In this document: one piece after another, positions 1 to 10,384 of the stretch
Layout: each line of letters begins with the position of its first letter
Position numbering within the stretch: position 1 is the first letter of the stretch
Source: Chromatiales bacterium
Lineage (GTDB): Bacteria > Pseudomonadota > Gammaproteobacteria > Thiohalospirales > Thiohalospiraceae
Direction: 5' to 3'
NCBI GenBank assembly: GCA_026982395.1
Contig: JALSHD010000017.1
Location: forward strand, 1-32,806
Length of the DNA: 32,806 nucleotides
Program-made: the position numbers and the translations under genes
The notes under the pieces: generated by a model
Database searches by the model: none
What the model was told of the DNA's origin: nothing
The model's input: only the letters and a program-made list of their open reading frames with translations

Positions 1-853
1 CGGCACACACCGTACCCTGCGCCCCCAGCTGATCGGTCACCCATTCAAACACTGTCTTGCTATAGTAATCCAGCCCGCGCACCAAACGCGGATTAACCTG
101 ATAGCGCACACCGGCGTCATCCAGATAGGCAAGCAGGCGCTGAAAATGTTCCCTTGATTCGCTGTCCAGATGTTCTGACAGACGGGGAGCCTGCTCCACC
201 AGCGCCTGCATCCGGGGATTCTTGCTGTCCAGAATGCGCAGTGGATTGCTTTGCAGGCGGCGCCGGCTATCTTCATCCAGTTCATCCAGATGATCAGAAA
301 AATAGTTCACCAACAGCTCCCGGTAACTGGCCCGGGACTTGGAACTGCCCAGGGAGTTGATCTGCAGAACCGTGGTATCCGCAAGCCCGATTCGCTCAAG
401 AATACGGGCGCTCATCAGGATAAGCTCGGCATCGATATCCGGCCCGGCCATACCAAATGCCTCGACTCCGAGCTGGTGAAACTGACGGTAACGCCCTTTC
501 TGGGGCCGCTCATGACGGAACATCGGCCCCTGATACCACAGCCGCTGAATCTGATTGTAGAGCAGACCATGTTCAATCCCGGCGCGTACGCAACCGGCGG
601 TTCCCTCGGGACGCAGGGTCAGACTGTCTCCGTTCCGATCGGTGAAGGTGTACATCTCCTTCTCGACGATATCGGTCACCTCACCAATGGAACGCTTGAA
701 CAGCTCGGTCTTTTCCAGGATGGGCAGACGGATCTCCCGGTAACTGTAGACTGACAGAATCTCCCGCCACACACTTTCCAGATAGTGCCAATATGGCGTT
801 TGGTCGGGAAGGATGTCGTTCATTCCCCGGATGGCCTGGATGTTTCTGGACAA
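1..853 (-). CDS. hisS: Histidyl-tRNA synthetase, partial (C-terminal part beyond window edge)
   Basis: Class II aminoacyl-tRNA synthetase that charges tRNA-His in the cytoplasm. About 284 residues are present of a family length near 420; the 3' end runs off the left edge. The N-terminus reads [15 protein letters not shown], typical of HisRS. Class II motif 2 is visible as [17 protein letters not shown], and the histidine-binding signature [15 protein letters not shown] is followed by GAQGTVCA. The start is a TTG at 853, chosen because the protein then begins exactly where HisRS proteins begin and an AAGGAG ribosome binding site sits about 6 bases upstream, overlapping the pilW stop. No ATG is available before the conserved GMND segment. 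The gene lies 11 bp after pilW and is probably translated from the same transcript. The identification is secure; the TTG start is inferred. Confidence 0.95.
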   Translation of the reverse strand, partial: MSRNIQAIRGMNDILPDQTPYWHYLESVWREILSVYSYREIRLPILEKTELFKRSIGEVTDIVEKEMYTFTDRNGDSLTLRPEGTAGCVRAGIEHGLLYNQIQRLWYQGPMFRHERPQKGRYRQFHQLGVEAFGMAGPDIDAELILMSARILERIGLADTTVLQINSLGSSKSRASYRELLVNYFSDHLDELDEDSRRRLQSNPLRILDSKNPRMQALVEQAPRLSEHLDSESREHFQRLLAYLDDAGVRYQVNPRLVRGLDYYSKTVFEWVTDQLGAQGTVCA

Positions 854-864
854 CGCTGGCTCCT

Positions 865-1635
865 TCAGAGTTTTCCGTCTTTCTGGTACTGCCGCCACGG
901 AGCATAGGCGGGCCAGGAGCGTTCAAGCTGTCGCGCATACTCCTCGGCAGCCGCCTCATTCCCGTTCTGCTTTTCAATCCGGAAACCGAGCCACAAACTC
1001 TCTGCCGCAGGCGAGGCAACCGCTTCATAGCGCTGCAGATAGGCGCGGGCCGGAAGGTAGCGCTGTTGCTGATAGTTTATCTCCGCCAGCCGGTAGAGCG
1101 AATTCGGCAGCCGGGGATTCAGCTCCAGCGCGGAACGAAGATACTTTTCCGCCCTGGTATCATCCCCCGCCTGAGAAGCGCACAATGCCGCATTTTCATA
1201 TGTCTCGGCGCGCCCTGTATAAAGAGGGTTGCGCACTGCTGCAAGAAAATGGGGTTCAGCCTCATCGTAACGCCCCTGCGCACAGAGAAAGGCGCCATAG
1301 TTGTTTTGTGCCGCCGCATCATGTGGATCCAGTTGCAGCGCCCTCGCATAGTGCTTGTCCGCCAGCTCTTTTTCATCCAGACGATTGTACAGCTCGGCAA
1401 TATAGTGATGAGCACGGGCAAGTCTCGGATTCTGTCGCAAGGCGCGTTTCAGCTTCGTCAGCGCTTCGCTGAAGTTGCCCTGCCGCATGTAACCCAGCCC
1501 CAGATTGGCATTTGCCTCGGCCGCTGTTGTCGCCGTCAGGGCCGATTCGGAGCGAACGTTATTGTTTGGTGAACTGCCACAACCAGTCAGCCCGATAACC
1601 AGAAAAAACACCCCTGCTATTAACCGGAAACGCAT
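865..1635 (-). CDS. pilW: Type IV pilus biogenesis/stability TPR lipoprotein PilW (PilF)
   Basis: Outer-membrane lipoprotein of 256 residues, the pilotin-like factor that in known systems helps the PilQ secretin assemble and stabilises type IV pili. The N-terminus is a lipoprotein signal with lipobox LTGC (Cys19), followed by a short polar linker. Tandem tetratricopeptide repeats fill the rest; recognisable cores include [31 protein letters not shown] and [18 protein letters not shown]. The ATG at 1635 overlaps the rlmN stop (TGATG) and has AAGGAGG about 7 bases upstream, better placed than the two TTG codons just before it. In gammaproteobacteria this gene normally sits between rlmN and rodZ/ispG/hisS; here hisS follows directly. 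The family call is strong; a role in pili rests on homology, since no other pilus gene is in the window. Confidence 0.9.
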   Translation of the reverse strand: MRFRLIAGVFFLVIGLTGCGSSPNNNVRSESALTATTAAEANANLGLGYMRQGNFSEALTKLKRALRQNPRLARAHHYIAELYNRLDEKELADKHYARALQLDPHDAAAQNNYGAFLCAQGRYDEAEPHFLAAVRNPLYTGRAETYENAALCASQAGDDTRAEKYLRSALELNPRLPNSLYRLAEINYQQQRYLPARAYLQRYEAVASPAAESLWLGFRIEKQNGNEAAAEEYARQLERSWPAYAPWRQYQKDGKL

Positions 1636-2738
1636 CAACAAGCCTCCTTGATTACCTTGATATCACGACTACGGCGGGTTCGATCCTGCACCTGTCCAAC
1701 CAGTTGCCCACAGGCAGCATCAATATCTCCGCCGCGGGTGCGCCGGATAATGGTAACAATGCCCTTCTCCTGCAAGATCAATGAGAACCGGTCGATAGCC
1801 TCCCGGGACGAACACTCGTAACGGCTCTGCGGAAACGGATTGAACGGGATCAGATTCACCTTGGAGGGCACGCTGCCAAGCAACCGGGCAAGTTTGCGCG
1901 CCTGCTCCGCACTGTCGTTGATCCCCTTTAACATCACATACTCAAAAGTAACCACCCGTTTGCTCTCTCCCTCAATATATTCGCGGCAGGCCTCAAGCAA
2001 CAGGGCAATCGGATATTTTCGGTTGAGGGGTACCAGTTCGTTGCGCAAAGCATCATCAGGTGCATGCAGTGATACGGCAAGACTCGCTTCGCTGACCTTC
2101 TTTAGCCGCTTCAGGGCAGGAACGACCCCGGCAGTACTGATGGTTACCCGCCGCTTTGAAAGCCCCCAGGCCAGATCGTCCATCATCAGATCCATGGCCG
2201 CCACAACGTTGTCAAAGTTAAGCAGTGGTTCACCCATGCCCATCAACACCACATTGGAGATAATACGTTCACCACGGGGATCCCGGCCCAGCGCCTGGCT
2301 GGCAACCCAGAGCTGACCGATAATCTCGGCCGCACTCAGGTTGCGATTGAATCCCTGCCGAGCGGTCGAACAGAAGGTGCAGTCTAGCGCACAACCCACC
2401 TGACTGGAGACGCACAGGGTACCGCGCTCCTTTTCAGGAATAAACACCATCTCCACACTATTGCCGCCATCCACTCTCAGCAGCCATTTACGGGTGCCGT
2501 CACGGGAGTGCTGCTGCATGAGGATCTGCGGCGCCCTGATCTCCGCCAGCTCCTGCAACCGGATCCGCAGCGCCTTGCTGATATTGGTCATGGCATCGAA
2601 ATCAGCAACCCCGAACTGATGAATCCATTTCAGCACCTGGCTGGCACGAAACGGCTTTTCGCCGATAGAGACGAAAAAATCCTCCAGCCCCTGCCGGGTA
2701 AGTCCCAGCAGATTCACTTTCTCCTGCCTGACCGTCAT
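1635..2738 (-). CDS. rlmN: Dual-specificity 23S rRNA A2503 / tRNA A37 C2-methyltransferase RlmN
   Basis: Radical-SAM enzyme of 367 residues that adds a methyl group to C2 of adenine 2503 in 23S rRNA and adenine 37 in some tRNAs. The radical-SAM cluster motif CxxxCxxC is at Cys116, Cys120 and Cys123 (CALDCTFC). Cys109 in TLCVSSQ and Cys343 in DIDAACGQL correspond to the two cysteines of the known methyl-transfer mechanism. The glycine-rich segment [16 protein letters not shown] is the usual SAM-binding part. The ATG at 2738 has AGGATT a short distance upstream and lies 8 bp after the ndk stop. The 3' end overlaps the pilW start by one base. Length and all key residues are normal. Confidence 0.96.
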   Translation of the reverse strand: MTVRQEKVNLLGLTRQGLEDFFVSIGEKPFRASQVLKWIHQFGVADFDAMTNISKALRIRLQELAEIRAPQILMQQHSRDGTRKWLLRVDGGNSVEMVFIPEKERGTLCVSSQVGCALDCTFCSTARQGFNRNLSAAEIIGQLWVASQALGRDPRGERIISNVVLMGMGEPLLNFDNVVAAMDLMMDDLAWGLSKRRVTISTAGVVPALKRLKKVSEASLAVSLHAPDDALRNELVPLNRKYPIALLLEACREYIEGESKRVVTFEYVMLKGINDSAEQARKLARLLGSVPSKVNLIPFNPFPQSRYECSSREAIDRFSLILQEKGIVTIIRRTRGGDIDAACGQLVGQVQDRTRRSRDIKVIKEAC

Positions 2739-2746
2739 TGCGAATC

Positions 2747-3178
2747 CTACCGGGTACGTGGACAGATCTCTTCAGGTTTGAAGAAATAGCTGATCTCGAC
2801 CGCAGCGGTTTCGGGTGCATCCGAACCATGCACCGCGTTCTCGTCGATGGACTCGGCAAAGTCTGCCCGAATGGTTCCGGGAGCCGCATCGGCAGGATTG
2901 GTTGCACCCATCACCTCACGGTTTTTGGCAATGGCACCCTCCCCTTCAAGAACCTGCACCATCACCGGCCCGGAAGTCATGAAACTGACCAGATCATTGA
3001 AGAAGGGGCGCTCTTTGTGAACCGCATAGAAACCCTCCGCCTGCTCCTTGCTGAGATGCATCATTCTGGCGGCAACGATCTTCAAACCGGCCTTTTCAAA
3101 ACGGGAATAGATCTCGCCGATAACATTTTTGGCGACTGCGTCAGGCTTGATGATGGAAATTGTACGTTCGACTGCCAT
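2747..3178 (-). CDS. ndk: Nucleoside diphosphate kinase
   Basis: Cytoplasmic kinase of 143 residues that moves the gamma phosphate of ATP to other nucleoside diphosphates through a phosphohistidine. The family signature [12 protein letters not shown] carries the catalytic His117. The N-terminus [18 protein letters not shown] and the segment [16 protein letters not shown] are also typical. The ATG at 3178 has a CGGAGT ribosome binding site and a promoter about 45 bp upstream. It is the first gene of the run ndk-rlmN-pilW-hisS, an arrangement common in gammaproteobacteria. Nothing unusual is seen. Confidence 0.97.
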   Translation of the reverse strand: MAVERTISIIKPDAVAKNVIGEIYSRFEKAGLKIVAARMMHLSKEQAEGFYAVHKERPFFNDLVSFMTSGPVMVQVLEGEGAIAKNREVMGATNPADAAPGTIRADFAESIDENAVHGSDAPETAAVEISYFFKPEEICPRTR

Positions 3179-3222
3179 GGTTACTCCGTAGTTCCAGTGT
3201 CAACAAATGAGATAAACGCACA

Positions 3223-3252
3223 ATTATACGCGGGCTGGCGAAACCGCGCCAA
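3223..3252 (-). promoter_or_regulatory. Sigma70-like promoter for ndk-rlmN-pilW-hisS
   Basis: On the minus strand a TTGGCG (-35, complement of 3247-3252) is followed after 18 bases by a perfect TATAAT (-10, complement of 3223-3228). It lies 44 bp before the ndk start in the 152-bp gap after serS. This suggests that the ndk group has its own transcription start. Found by motif matching only. Confidence 0.6.
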
Positions 3253-3330
3253 TATTCCGGGAACGTGCAAGTTCAGCATCAGCCCTGTCTCAACACCGCT
3301 CGAGCATATCATCGGCAGAGACTGCGCAAC

Positions 3331-4647
<1,317 letters not shown>

Positions 4648-5055
4648 TTACACGCTGTCTTCTTCCAGACGCGCTTTTTTTGCAATGCGCCAATGAATCA
4701 TGAAGACCACAATATCTATAAGCAGAATGATAATGACCTGTACCAAGGTCTGCATCCTGTCACGCCGCTCCGCACGAATGACAAGCTGATAGCTTTCATT
4801 GCGTTGCCGGGTCAACTCCTGCTCTGGCGGGCGAACTCTTTTCTCCCCTTTTCCATCAAACGGGATGGGTGGAGGAGCACTCGACCAGAAGGCATCATTG
4901 CTCTGATGCCGGTCATACTGCCATGACTCAAGGGTAAATTCGGGGTTCAACGTTCCGATCAAAGCATATAAACCCACTCCTGCAGCAATAACAAAACAGG
5001 TGATGGCTGCAAAACAGACGGCCAGGGCATAGATCTCCAGAATCGCCTTTTTCAT
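4648..5055 (-). CDS. Unrecognised membrane protein with two transmembrane segments
   Basis: A protein of 135 residues that I do not recognise. Hydrophobic segments lie at about residues 6-34 (ending GVGLYALIGT) and 103-122 (LVQVIIILLIDIVVFMIHW). Between them is a polar loop of about 65 residues with a proline-rich stretch (APPPIPFD) and many charged residues, followed by RRDRM before the second helix. The short C-terminus is basic then acidic (RIAKKARLEEDSV). The ATG at 5055 has AGGAACC just upstream and is 9 bp after the DUF190 stop, so it looks co-translated with crcB and DUF190 and probably with serS downstream. No enzyme motif is visible. That it is a real gene is supported by the ribosome binding site, tight spacing and a sensible membrane topology. 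Confidence 0.7.
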   Translation of the reverse strand: MKKAILEIYALAVCFAAITCFVIAAGVGLYALIGTLNPEFTLESWQYDRHQSNDAFWSSAPPPIPFDGKGEKRVRPPEQELTRQRNESYQLVIRAERRDRMQTLVQVIIILLIDIVVFMIHWRIAKKARLEEDSV

Positions 5056-5064
5056 GGTTCCTGA

Positions 5065-5370
5065 CTACTCGTTTATCTGCACCGGCCACCATGCCACATG
5101 GCCCGGTTTGATGTCATCCTCCAGGTGCTCGAGGATCGCCTGCACCTTTTCGTTTTCATCAAAAAACTCCACCACGATGGGCAGCTCCATGGCCAGATCG
5201 ATCAATCTGGCGCTGTGGATTTCACCATCACTGCCAAAACCGCTGATACCGCGAAACACGGTCAGCCCCCGCAGTTTTTCCCAGTCATGCAGGCGTTTGA
5301 GCAGGCTGTTGAGTTGCACCTCTCCTTCCAGCAGGTAGATACGCACCATTGTCAGTTCCCGGCCTTTCAT
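5065..5370 (-). CDS. DUF190 family protein next to crcB
   Basis: Small soluble protein of 101 residues of the DUF190 family (ferredoxin-like or PII-like fold by family knowledge). Recognisable parts are VRIYLLEGE near the N-terminus, HDWEKLRGLTVFRGISGFG in the middle and LPIVVEFFDENEKV followed by the C-terminal HVAWWPVQI. The start MKGRELTMVRIYLL at 5370 is chosen because GGAG lies about 6 bases upstream and the ATG overlaps the crcB stop (ATGA), indicating translational coupling. A longer in-frame start exists at 5415 but would lie inside crcB. DUF190 genes are often next to or fused with crcB, so a role with the fluoride channel is reasonable. The biochemical function is not known to me. 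Confidence 0.9.
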   Translation of the reverse strand: MKGRELTMVRIYLLEGEVQLNSLLKRLHDWEKLRGLTVFRGISGFGSDGEIHSARLIDLAMELPIVVEFFDENEKVQAILEHLEDDIKPGHVAWWPVQINE

Positions 5371-5741
5371 ATTGTTCTCCCAAGCAGTACACCCAGCCAT
5401 GCGCCAAACAGACACAACATAACACTGAGCAAAATATTCATCAGCGCCTTGAACAGCGCACCATCCTCAATCAGGTTGAGGGTTTCGATAGAGAAGGTGG
5501 AAAAGGTGGTAAATGCACCCAGCAAACCAACCAGCAGCGCAGCGCGCCATACAGGAGGAACACTCAAACGTTCAATCAGCAGAATATACAGCAGCCCCAT
5601 TAACAGCGAGCCCGCCACATTGACCGCCAGGGTTCCCCACGGGAACTCTCTTCCCAGCCGTGTATAAACCCAGGTGGATACCCAGAAGCGCAACAGGGCT
5701 CCAATCGCCCCGCCACCTGCTATGGCTATGGTCTGAATCAA
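5367..5741 (-). CDS. crcB: Fluoride-specific ion channel CrcB (Fluc)
   Basis: Inner-membrane fluoride exporter, active as an antiparallel dimer in studied relatives. From the TTG at 5741 it has 124 residues, the normal family length, with four hydrophobic segments. Signatures: GGGAIGALLRFW at the N-terminus, FPWGTLAVNVAGSLLMG in helix 2 and LGAFTTFSTFSIET, the conserved polar track of helix 3. The TTG is preferred over an ATG at 5870 because family members begin at this point (MIQTIAIAGG) and an AGAGGAGT ribosome binding site lies about 9 bases upstream; the extra 43 residues of the longer form look nothing like CrcB. It is the first gene of crcB-DUF190-membrane protein-serS. I saw no convincing fluoride riboswitch upstream. 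Confidence 0.92.
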   Translation of the reverse strand: MIQTIAIAGGGAIGALLRFWVSTWVYTRLGREFPWGTLAVNVAGSLLMGLLYILLIERLSVPPVWRAALLVGLLGAFTTFSTFSIETLNLIEDGALFKALMNILLSVMLCLFGAWLGVLLGRTI

Positions 5742-6911
5742 TGGTTTGTACTCCTCTGCTCCTGTATCCCCGGATTGAACGGCTATCAAATCAAAGGGTT
5801 GATTGTATTCGCCAGACAGCTGCCAGTACAGCCATTCCACCGCAATACTGCAAACGGTGACCAATGCCAATTGTTAACCCGACAGCAATATGCATCGTAT
5901 TCAGCCAGAGCTTGACAAGGGAACAACTCTTGCCTGCGCACTGTGCATTGATCCGGCGCCCACCTGAAGCTCTGAATACGACATATATTCTTGACCAGTA
6001 CATTCTTCGGTTTCAGAAAAACTTGAAATTGAGTTGATGTTGGCTATCTGTTCATCTCCTGCTTCTGGTACAGGGAAGTCGCAGCGGCATTTTTCTTTTG
6101 CCAACAACATACCTCTTTAGACGAAAATGGTTCTTGTTCTCATTTTATCAAAAAGGCTTATAGGCGATAGGTTTCAGCTAACCAGCTGATGGGTTTAATA
6201 AATTATTGGATAAATCATCTATCCGAATGTTTACGCAGTAAATCACAACATCAGCAAGCAGGATTGGCTCAATTGCAGGCAAGTATTACCCAACAAAAAA
6301 ACAAGAATATCCTGTTTCTCTAAAGCTCTTTGCACCTGCGCCGACAATGAGGTTATGCCGGTAGTGGTAAGGATGTCATGTCTGGAGCCATTCTCGGCTA
6401 TTGGTGCAGGTGAACGAGAGAAAGATAGAGATAATTTCCGGGTTGCCGGTTGATGAGGCAAGTCGAACAGAGATCATCGGTTAATAAAAACGCAAAGGAT
6501 AAAAGAACAGATGTACTCCCAGCTTCTAGACATCAGATCTTCAGATTTTCAGCCACGTCAAAACCTACCTTACTCAGGTAAAGAGCACCTGCCCCAGTAT
6601 CACCGACAACTGAAAACTGACCCACCCGTCACTGGACTAGTCCCCCACAACAATATGGAGGAGCGGGCGCTAACGAAGAAACGGGCTAAGGGGAAAAGAT
6701 ATCACACCACTCAGGAGTCAGTATCCAAGAGATCACCCGGCAGCGCCGGGTATTGAATGACTAATGCCAACTTGATTAACAGGGGATAAGTTTCAAAACC
6801 GCAGACTTCAGTTTTTGATAAGTGGGCTCGATTGGATTCATCGATCGTTCTTGGGTTGCTTGGGGCAGAAAAAATAATGGCTTTTCTTGAAATTGTTAAG
6901 GGAAACTTGAA
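5742..6911. other. Long region without a convincing gene between crcB and the chemoreceptor
   Basis: About 1.17 kb between divergent genes, AT-richer than the flanks. Open frames of 60-80 codons exist on both strands but none resembles a known protein or has good start signals. Visible structures: an inverted repeat TCAGCT-AACC-AGCTGA at 6174-6189, and a 7-bp stem with a 3-base loop (ACCCGGC-AGC-GCCGGGT) at 6735-6751. The string TGAAAACTGACCCACC at about 6611-6626 resembles terminal sequence of IS21-type elements and may be a scar. It must contain the promoters of crcB and the chemoreceptor. Otherwise I see nothing in it. Confidence 0.5.
6795..6821 (+). promoter_or_regulatory. Weak candidate flagellar sigma28 (FliA) promoter before the chemoreceptor
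   Basis: AAAA (6795-6798), a 15-base spacer and TTTGATAA (6814-6821) loosely match the FliA consensus TAAA-N15-GCCGATAA (GATAA conserved), about 90 bp before the chemoreceptor start. Chemoreceptor genes are commonly FliA-controlled, which is the only reason to report such a partial match. Confidence 0.2.
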
Positions 6912-8528
6912 ATGAGTGTATTTAGAAGCAGAAGGCTGGACACACGTTTTCTCCTGCTGATCGTCTTGTTGGCAACCATTCTCGTCATAAAAAGCGGCGT
7001 AATCATAGTGGATAGCATGAAAATCTCTGATCAATCCACCCAATTGGCTGAAAGCAGAATCCCGATTCTTACCAAGGCACACGAGCTGAAGTTGTCAGTG
7101 GTCCAGGTACAACAGTGGCTGACTGACATCAGCGCCACGCGAGGCCGTGATGGGCTGAATGACGGTTTTGATGAGGCGGAGAATAATGCCGGAAAATTCA
7201 GATCACTGGTAGACGAACTCATAGCGCTTGACAGTGAACATGCAGCACGTTACCAGGCAATGCTTCCCGTTTTCAATGCCTATTATGATGTCGGGAAACA
7301 GATGGCCCAAGCCTATATCGATGAGGGGCCAGTCGGCGGCAATCAGATGATGGCACAGTTTGATGAAGTGGCCGCAAAGATCGCGGAAGAGGTGGATGGC
7401 TTCCTCGCGGGTGTTACAGAGGAAACAGCGTCCGCACTGTCTGCACAACAGGAGATGGCAACATCAACCGGACGTTCTGCCGTCATCGGCTCCTTGATCG
7501 TCCTGCTGGGAATCGGTCTCGTTTATTTCATCATATCACGGGCATTGGCCTGCCTGCCCAAGGTGGTGGGGGAGCTACAACGGGTGGCTGACGGGGATCT
7601 GACATCCTCCATCGACGTAACTCGCGAAGACGAAATCGGTGATCTAATGCGAGGACTGCAGGCCATGCAAAAGCGGCTCCGGGAGATGATCTCTCACATC
7701 ACCAACACTACGGCTCAACTCTCTGCAGCAGCGGAAAAGATGTCCGTGGTGACCAGACAAACCAGTAACACTATCCAGCAACAGCAGTCAGAGACCGGCC
7801 AGGTTGCTACCGCAATGAACGGGATGACCGTTACGGTGCAGGAGGTAGCCAGGAATATTGCCGATACTGTTCATGCGACCAATGACGCCAACAGCGAAAC
7901 CTCTGCTGGCGGCAAGGTAGTGGAGCAAACAATACAATCAATACAGCAACTCGCCGAGCAGATTGAGACTGCCTCAAAAGTTATACACCAGGTGGAACAG
8001 GACAGCGACAGCATCAGCACCGTACTGGACGTCATCAAGAGCATTGCCGAGCAAACCAATCTGCTGGCATTGAATGCGGCCATTGAGGCTGCACGTGCCG
8101 GTGAGCAGGGGCGCGGCTTCGCCGTGGTAGCAGATGAGGTACGGACATTAGCCAGCAGAACCCAGGAATCCACTGAAGAGATCAATCAAATGATCGATAA
8201 GCTCCAGTCCGGTTCCCGGCAGGCGGTTAAAGTAATGAGCCTGAGCCAAGAGCAGACCCAGTCTGCCGTTGAGAAAGCATCCGCAGCAGGCACCTCCCTA
8301 GCGACCATCGCCGACACTGTAGGGAGAATAAATGATATGAGCATCCAAATCGCCAACGCGGCAGAAAAGCAAAGCGCCGTATCAGAAAAAATTGGCCACA
8401 ATATTGTAAAGATCAGCGATATGTCAGCTGAAACAGCGATGGGCTCTACCCAAACTGCAGAGGCAAGTCAGGACCTTGCCGTAATGGCCACACAACTGCA
8501 AGCGCTGGTAGAAAAATTCCGGGTATAG
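6912..8528 (+). CDS. Methyl-accepting chemotaxis protein
   Basis: Transmembrane chemoreceptor of 538 residues that signals to CheA/CheW. A first transmembrane helix (about residues 12-34) is followed by a periplasmic, mostly helical sensor region of about 150 residues that looks like a four-helix bundle. The second transmembrane helix is at about 189-209, then a HAMP domain (about 210-262, with [12 protein letters not shown] and [10 protein letters not shown]). The cytoplasmic coiled coil contains the highly conserved tip [20 protein letters not shown] followed by [15 protein letters not shown] (about 377-415). The protein ends LVEKFRV and lacks the CheR/CheB-binding pentapeptide. The ligand cannot be read from the sequence. 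The ATG has AAGGGA about 8 bases upstream. The porin gene starts 44 bp after its stop with no visible terminator between, so the two are probably one transcript. Confidence 0.95.
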   Translation: MSVFRSRRLDTRFLLLIVLLATILVIKSGVIIVDSMKISDQSTQLAESRIPILTKAHELKLSVVQVQQWLTDISATRGRDGLNDGFDEAENNAGKFRSLVDELIALDSEHAARYQAMLPVFNAYYDVGKQMAQAYIDEGPVGGNQMMAQFDEVAAKIAEEVDGFLAGVTEETASALSAQQEMATSTGRSAVIGSLIVLLGIGLVYFIISRALACLPKVVGELQRVADGDLTSSIDVTREDEIGDLMRGLQAMQKRLREMISHITNTTAQLSAAAEKMSVVTRQTSNTIQQQQSETGQVATAMNGMTVTVQEVARNIADTVHATNDANSETSAGGKVVEQTIQSIQQLAEQIETASKVIHQVEQDSDSISTVLDVIKSIAEQTNLLALNAAIEAARAGEQGRGFAVVADEVRTLASRTQESTEEINQMIDKLQSGSRQAVKVMSLSQEQTQSAVEKASAAGTSLATIADTVGRINDMSIQIANAAEKQSAVSEKIGHNIVKISDMSAETAMGSTQTAEASQDLAVMATQLQALVEKFRV

Positions 8529-8572
8529 ACCAAGAAATACCAGCTCGAATAGTTGTGACTGAGGAGCATATT

Positions 8573-9916
8573 ATGGCTGTTGATTTTGATAACCGGGTTC
8601 AATTAATACCACAGGATCCAGCCAGTTACCGGAACAACAAACCGATCGGACACACTAACCCGAAAATCTCTCCCGTACCACGGGAAAGCAGCGTCAATCC
8701 TTTCCGGGATGTTAGAAAATTTCTCATTGGCACCGCTCTGGCTCTTGGCAGTACCGCTCTCCTGGCCGAGGAGATGCATTTATTGAGTGGACTGGATGAG
8801 CCACGCCGGCATTTGGAGGAACGTGGTATGGTTGCTGAAGCCATTTTGACCACTGATACCATGTACAACGTTGATGGAGGGATCGAGCGGGATGGCACGC
8901 TTCTCGGAAATCTGGATTTAACCCTTGAGATCGATACCGGAAAGGCCGGGCTCTGGAAAAATGGGACATTTTTAATCTACGGCCTGGGAAATTTCAATAC
9001 CGGCAAACTGCTTACCGAAATTGTTGGTGATTTTCAGGCCACAAGCAACATTGAAACTGATAGGGGGTTCAAGCTATATGAGGCCTGGTATGAACACCGA
9101 TTCGGTGATGATGCCTCCCTGCTGTTTGGCCTGCATGATTTCAACAGTGAGTTTGACGTAGTGGAGTATGGGGGCATATTTCTCCATAGCTCCTTTGGTA
9201 TATCAGCAGATATCTCCCAGAACGGGCCGTCTATTTTTTCTGTTACAGCCCTGGGTGCCCGCCTGAAGGTCTGGCCTACAGAGAGCACCTATATTATGAC
9301 GGCACTCTATGACGGCGTGCCGGGTGATCCGACGAATCCGACCCATACCTCGATCCAGCTTGATAAAGGTGATGGCCTGTTTGGCGCACTGGAGATAGGG
9401 CATACCGTAGGTATTCCAGGCAGTCTGGAGTATTTCAAATATGCCATGGGGACATGGATGCTTACAGCGGAGGTTGAGAACTTTGCCGGCACCATTCAGG
9501 ATGAGAATAGCGGTATCTATTTTATCGGCGAGAAAACCCTCTTCGAAGATGATGCTGGCCGCGGCAGCCTGGGCGCCTTCGTACAGCTTGGTTTTACCCA
9601 CGCCGACCGCAACCAGGTTGATCACTATTGGGGCGCAGGTCTCAACTACACCGGATTGATCCCCTCCCGCTCGGAAGATATCGCCGGGTTGGCCTTGGCC
9701 AACGCCAGAAATGGTTCTAACTTCATACGCTACGCCAGAGACGTAGAAGGGCTGTCCGTGGATCATACGGAAACTGCTATCGAGCTGACCTACATGGCCA
9801 TAGTCCAACCCTGGTTAACCATTCAGCCAGATCTGCAGTATGTCATCAACCCGGGGATGGACAGCTCACTGGATAATGCGCTGGTAGCAGGAGTGCGTGT
9901 TGAAGTGGCATTTTAG
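8573..9916 (+). CDS. OprB-type carbohydrate-selective porin with a long N-terminal leader
   Basis: Outer-membrane beta-barrel protein of 447 residues. The body resembles OprB porins: an early NLDLTLEIDT segment, alternating amphipathic strands, LYEAWYEHRF, a late LQYVINPGMDSS and a final strand ending in Phe (RVEVAF), the usual barrel end signal. A signal peptide is clear (FRDVRKFLIGTALALGST, cleavage probably after ALLA near residue 65) but begins only at about residue 44. The start ATG at 8573 has GAGGAG 6 bases upstream, and no ATG, GTG or TTG occurs in frame between it and the signal peptide, so the long polar leader appears real. It follows the chemoreceptor by 44 bp. The substrate is presumably a sugar or other small solute; that is family inference. 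Confidence 0.85.
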   Translation: MAVDFDNRVQLIPQDPASYRNNKPIGHTNPKISPVPRESSVNPFRDVRKFLIGTALALGSTALLAEEMHLLSGLDEPRRHLEERGMVAEAILTTDTMYNVDGGIERDGTLLGNLDLTLEIDTGKAGLWKNGTFLIYGLGNFNTGKLLTEIVGDFQATSNIETDRGFKLYEAWYEHRFGDDASLLFGLHDFNSEFDVVEYGGIFLHSSFGISADISQNGPSIFSVTALGARLKVWPTESTYIMTALYDGVPGDPTNPTHTSIQLDKGDGLFGALEIGHTVGIPGSLEYFKYAMGTWMLTAEVENFAGTIQDENSGIYFIGEKTLFEDDAGRGSLGAFVQLGFTHADRNQVDHYWGAGLNYTGLIPSRSEDIAGLALANARNGSNFIRYARDVEGLSVDHTETAIELTYMAIVQPWLTIQPDLQYVINPGMDSSLDNALVAGVRVEVAF

Positions 9917-9935
9917 CGCAATTTTTGGTGACCTT

Positions 9936-10184
9936 TTATTGCCCCCTGTTTTCTGAAGTTTCTTTATGCGTGTGCCTATACCTTAGGCTTTGGAATCTCA
10001 GTTTTCGGAAACGATTGTCTGCATTTTCCTTGGCAGCACCTGAAGCACCGGCAGCGGGACTTTGGGTAACCGGCGTTGGAGCTGTACCAGCCTCAGCTGA
10101 ATCTGCAACGCGCATCTTGCTTGTACTGCAACCAATGGATAGAGCTGCGAACATAATCAAACACATAGTAGTCAACTTTTTCAT
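9936..10184 (-). CDS. Small predicted lipoprotein of unknown function
   Basis: A protein of 82 residues with a standard lipoprotein signal: MKKLTTMCLIMFAALSIGC, lipobox LSIGC with Cys19 as the lipidated residue. After it comes a low-complexity Ala/Pro/Thr/Ser stretch and then a basic C-terminus (RFRKLRFQSLRYRH). No family is recognised. The ATG at 10184 has AGGAGCG about 6 bases upstream. It ends 19 bp from the convergent porin gene. Its upstream leader contains a small hairpin at 10229-10244 (ATCAGC-TATT-GCTGAT). The signal peptide and ribosome binding site support it as real; the odd basic tail could mean a shifted frame near the end, but nothing shows where. Confidence 0.65.
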   Translation of the reverse strand: MKKLTTMCLIMFAALSIGCSTSKMRVADSAEAGTAPTPVTQSPAAGASGAAKENADNRFRKLRFQSLRYRHTHKETSENRGQ

Positions 10185-10384
10185 AATGCTCGCTCCTGAA
10201 TGATATGCCTCTATAAATTATTCAAATAATCAGCTATTGCTGATATTAATTCAACATCAACAGGAGTATATTTGCCGATTTGTAACTATTCGGCTGAAAT
10301 AATCAGAAAAAGTTCTTGACAAGATTTTTCTGAAATTTTGCCAATCTCTGTAGCATGCCCTGCCTATTATTATAGATGATGAAA

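Noticed and set aside
793-1572. Long plus-strand open frames opposite pilW and hisS
   Set aside because: They lie antisense to clearly conserved coding sequence, have no protein-like features and no ribosome binding site.
5742-5900. Fluoride riboswitch upstream of crcB
   Set aside because: Searched by eye for the conserved core of the crcB motif; no convincing match was found.
5901-6756. Small open frames (60-82 codons) in the gene-free region before the chemoreceptor
   Set aside because: No recognisable motifs, no membrane or signal segments and no good ribosome binding sites.
6700-6911. Cyclic-di-GMP riboswitch upstream of the chemoreceptor
   Set aside because: The 7-bp hairpin at 6735-6751 lacks the conserved GEMM core sequences.
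9203-9808. 201-codon minus-strand frame opposite the porin
   Set aside because: Antisense to a porin with a convincing barrel pattern; no start signals.
9925-10203. 92-codon plus-strand frame opposite the small lipoprotein
   Set aside because: The minus-strand reading has a proper lipoprotein signal and ribosome binding site, the plus-strand one has neither.
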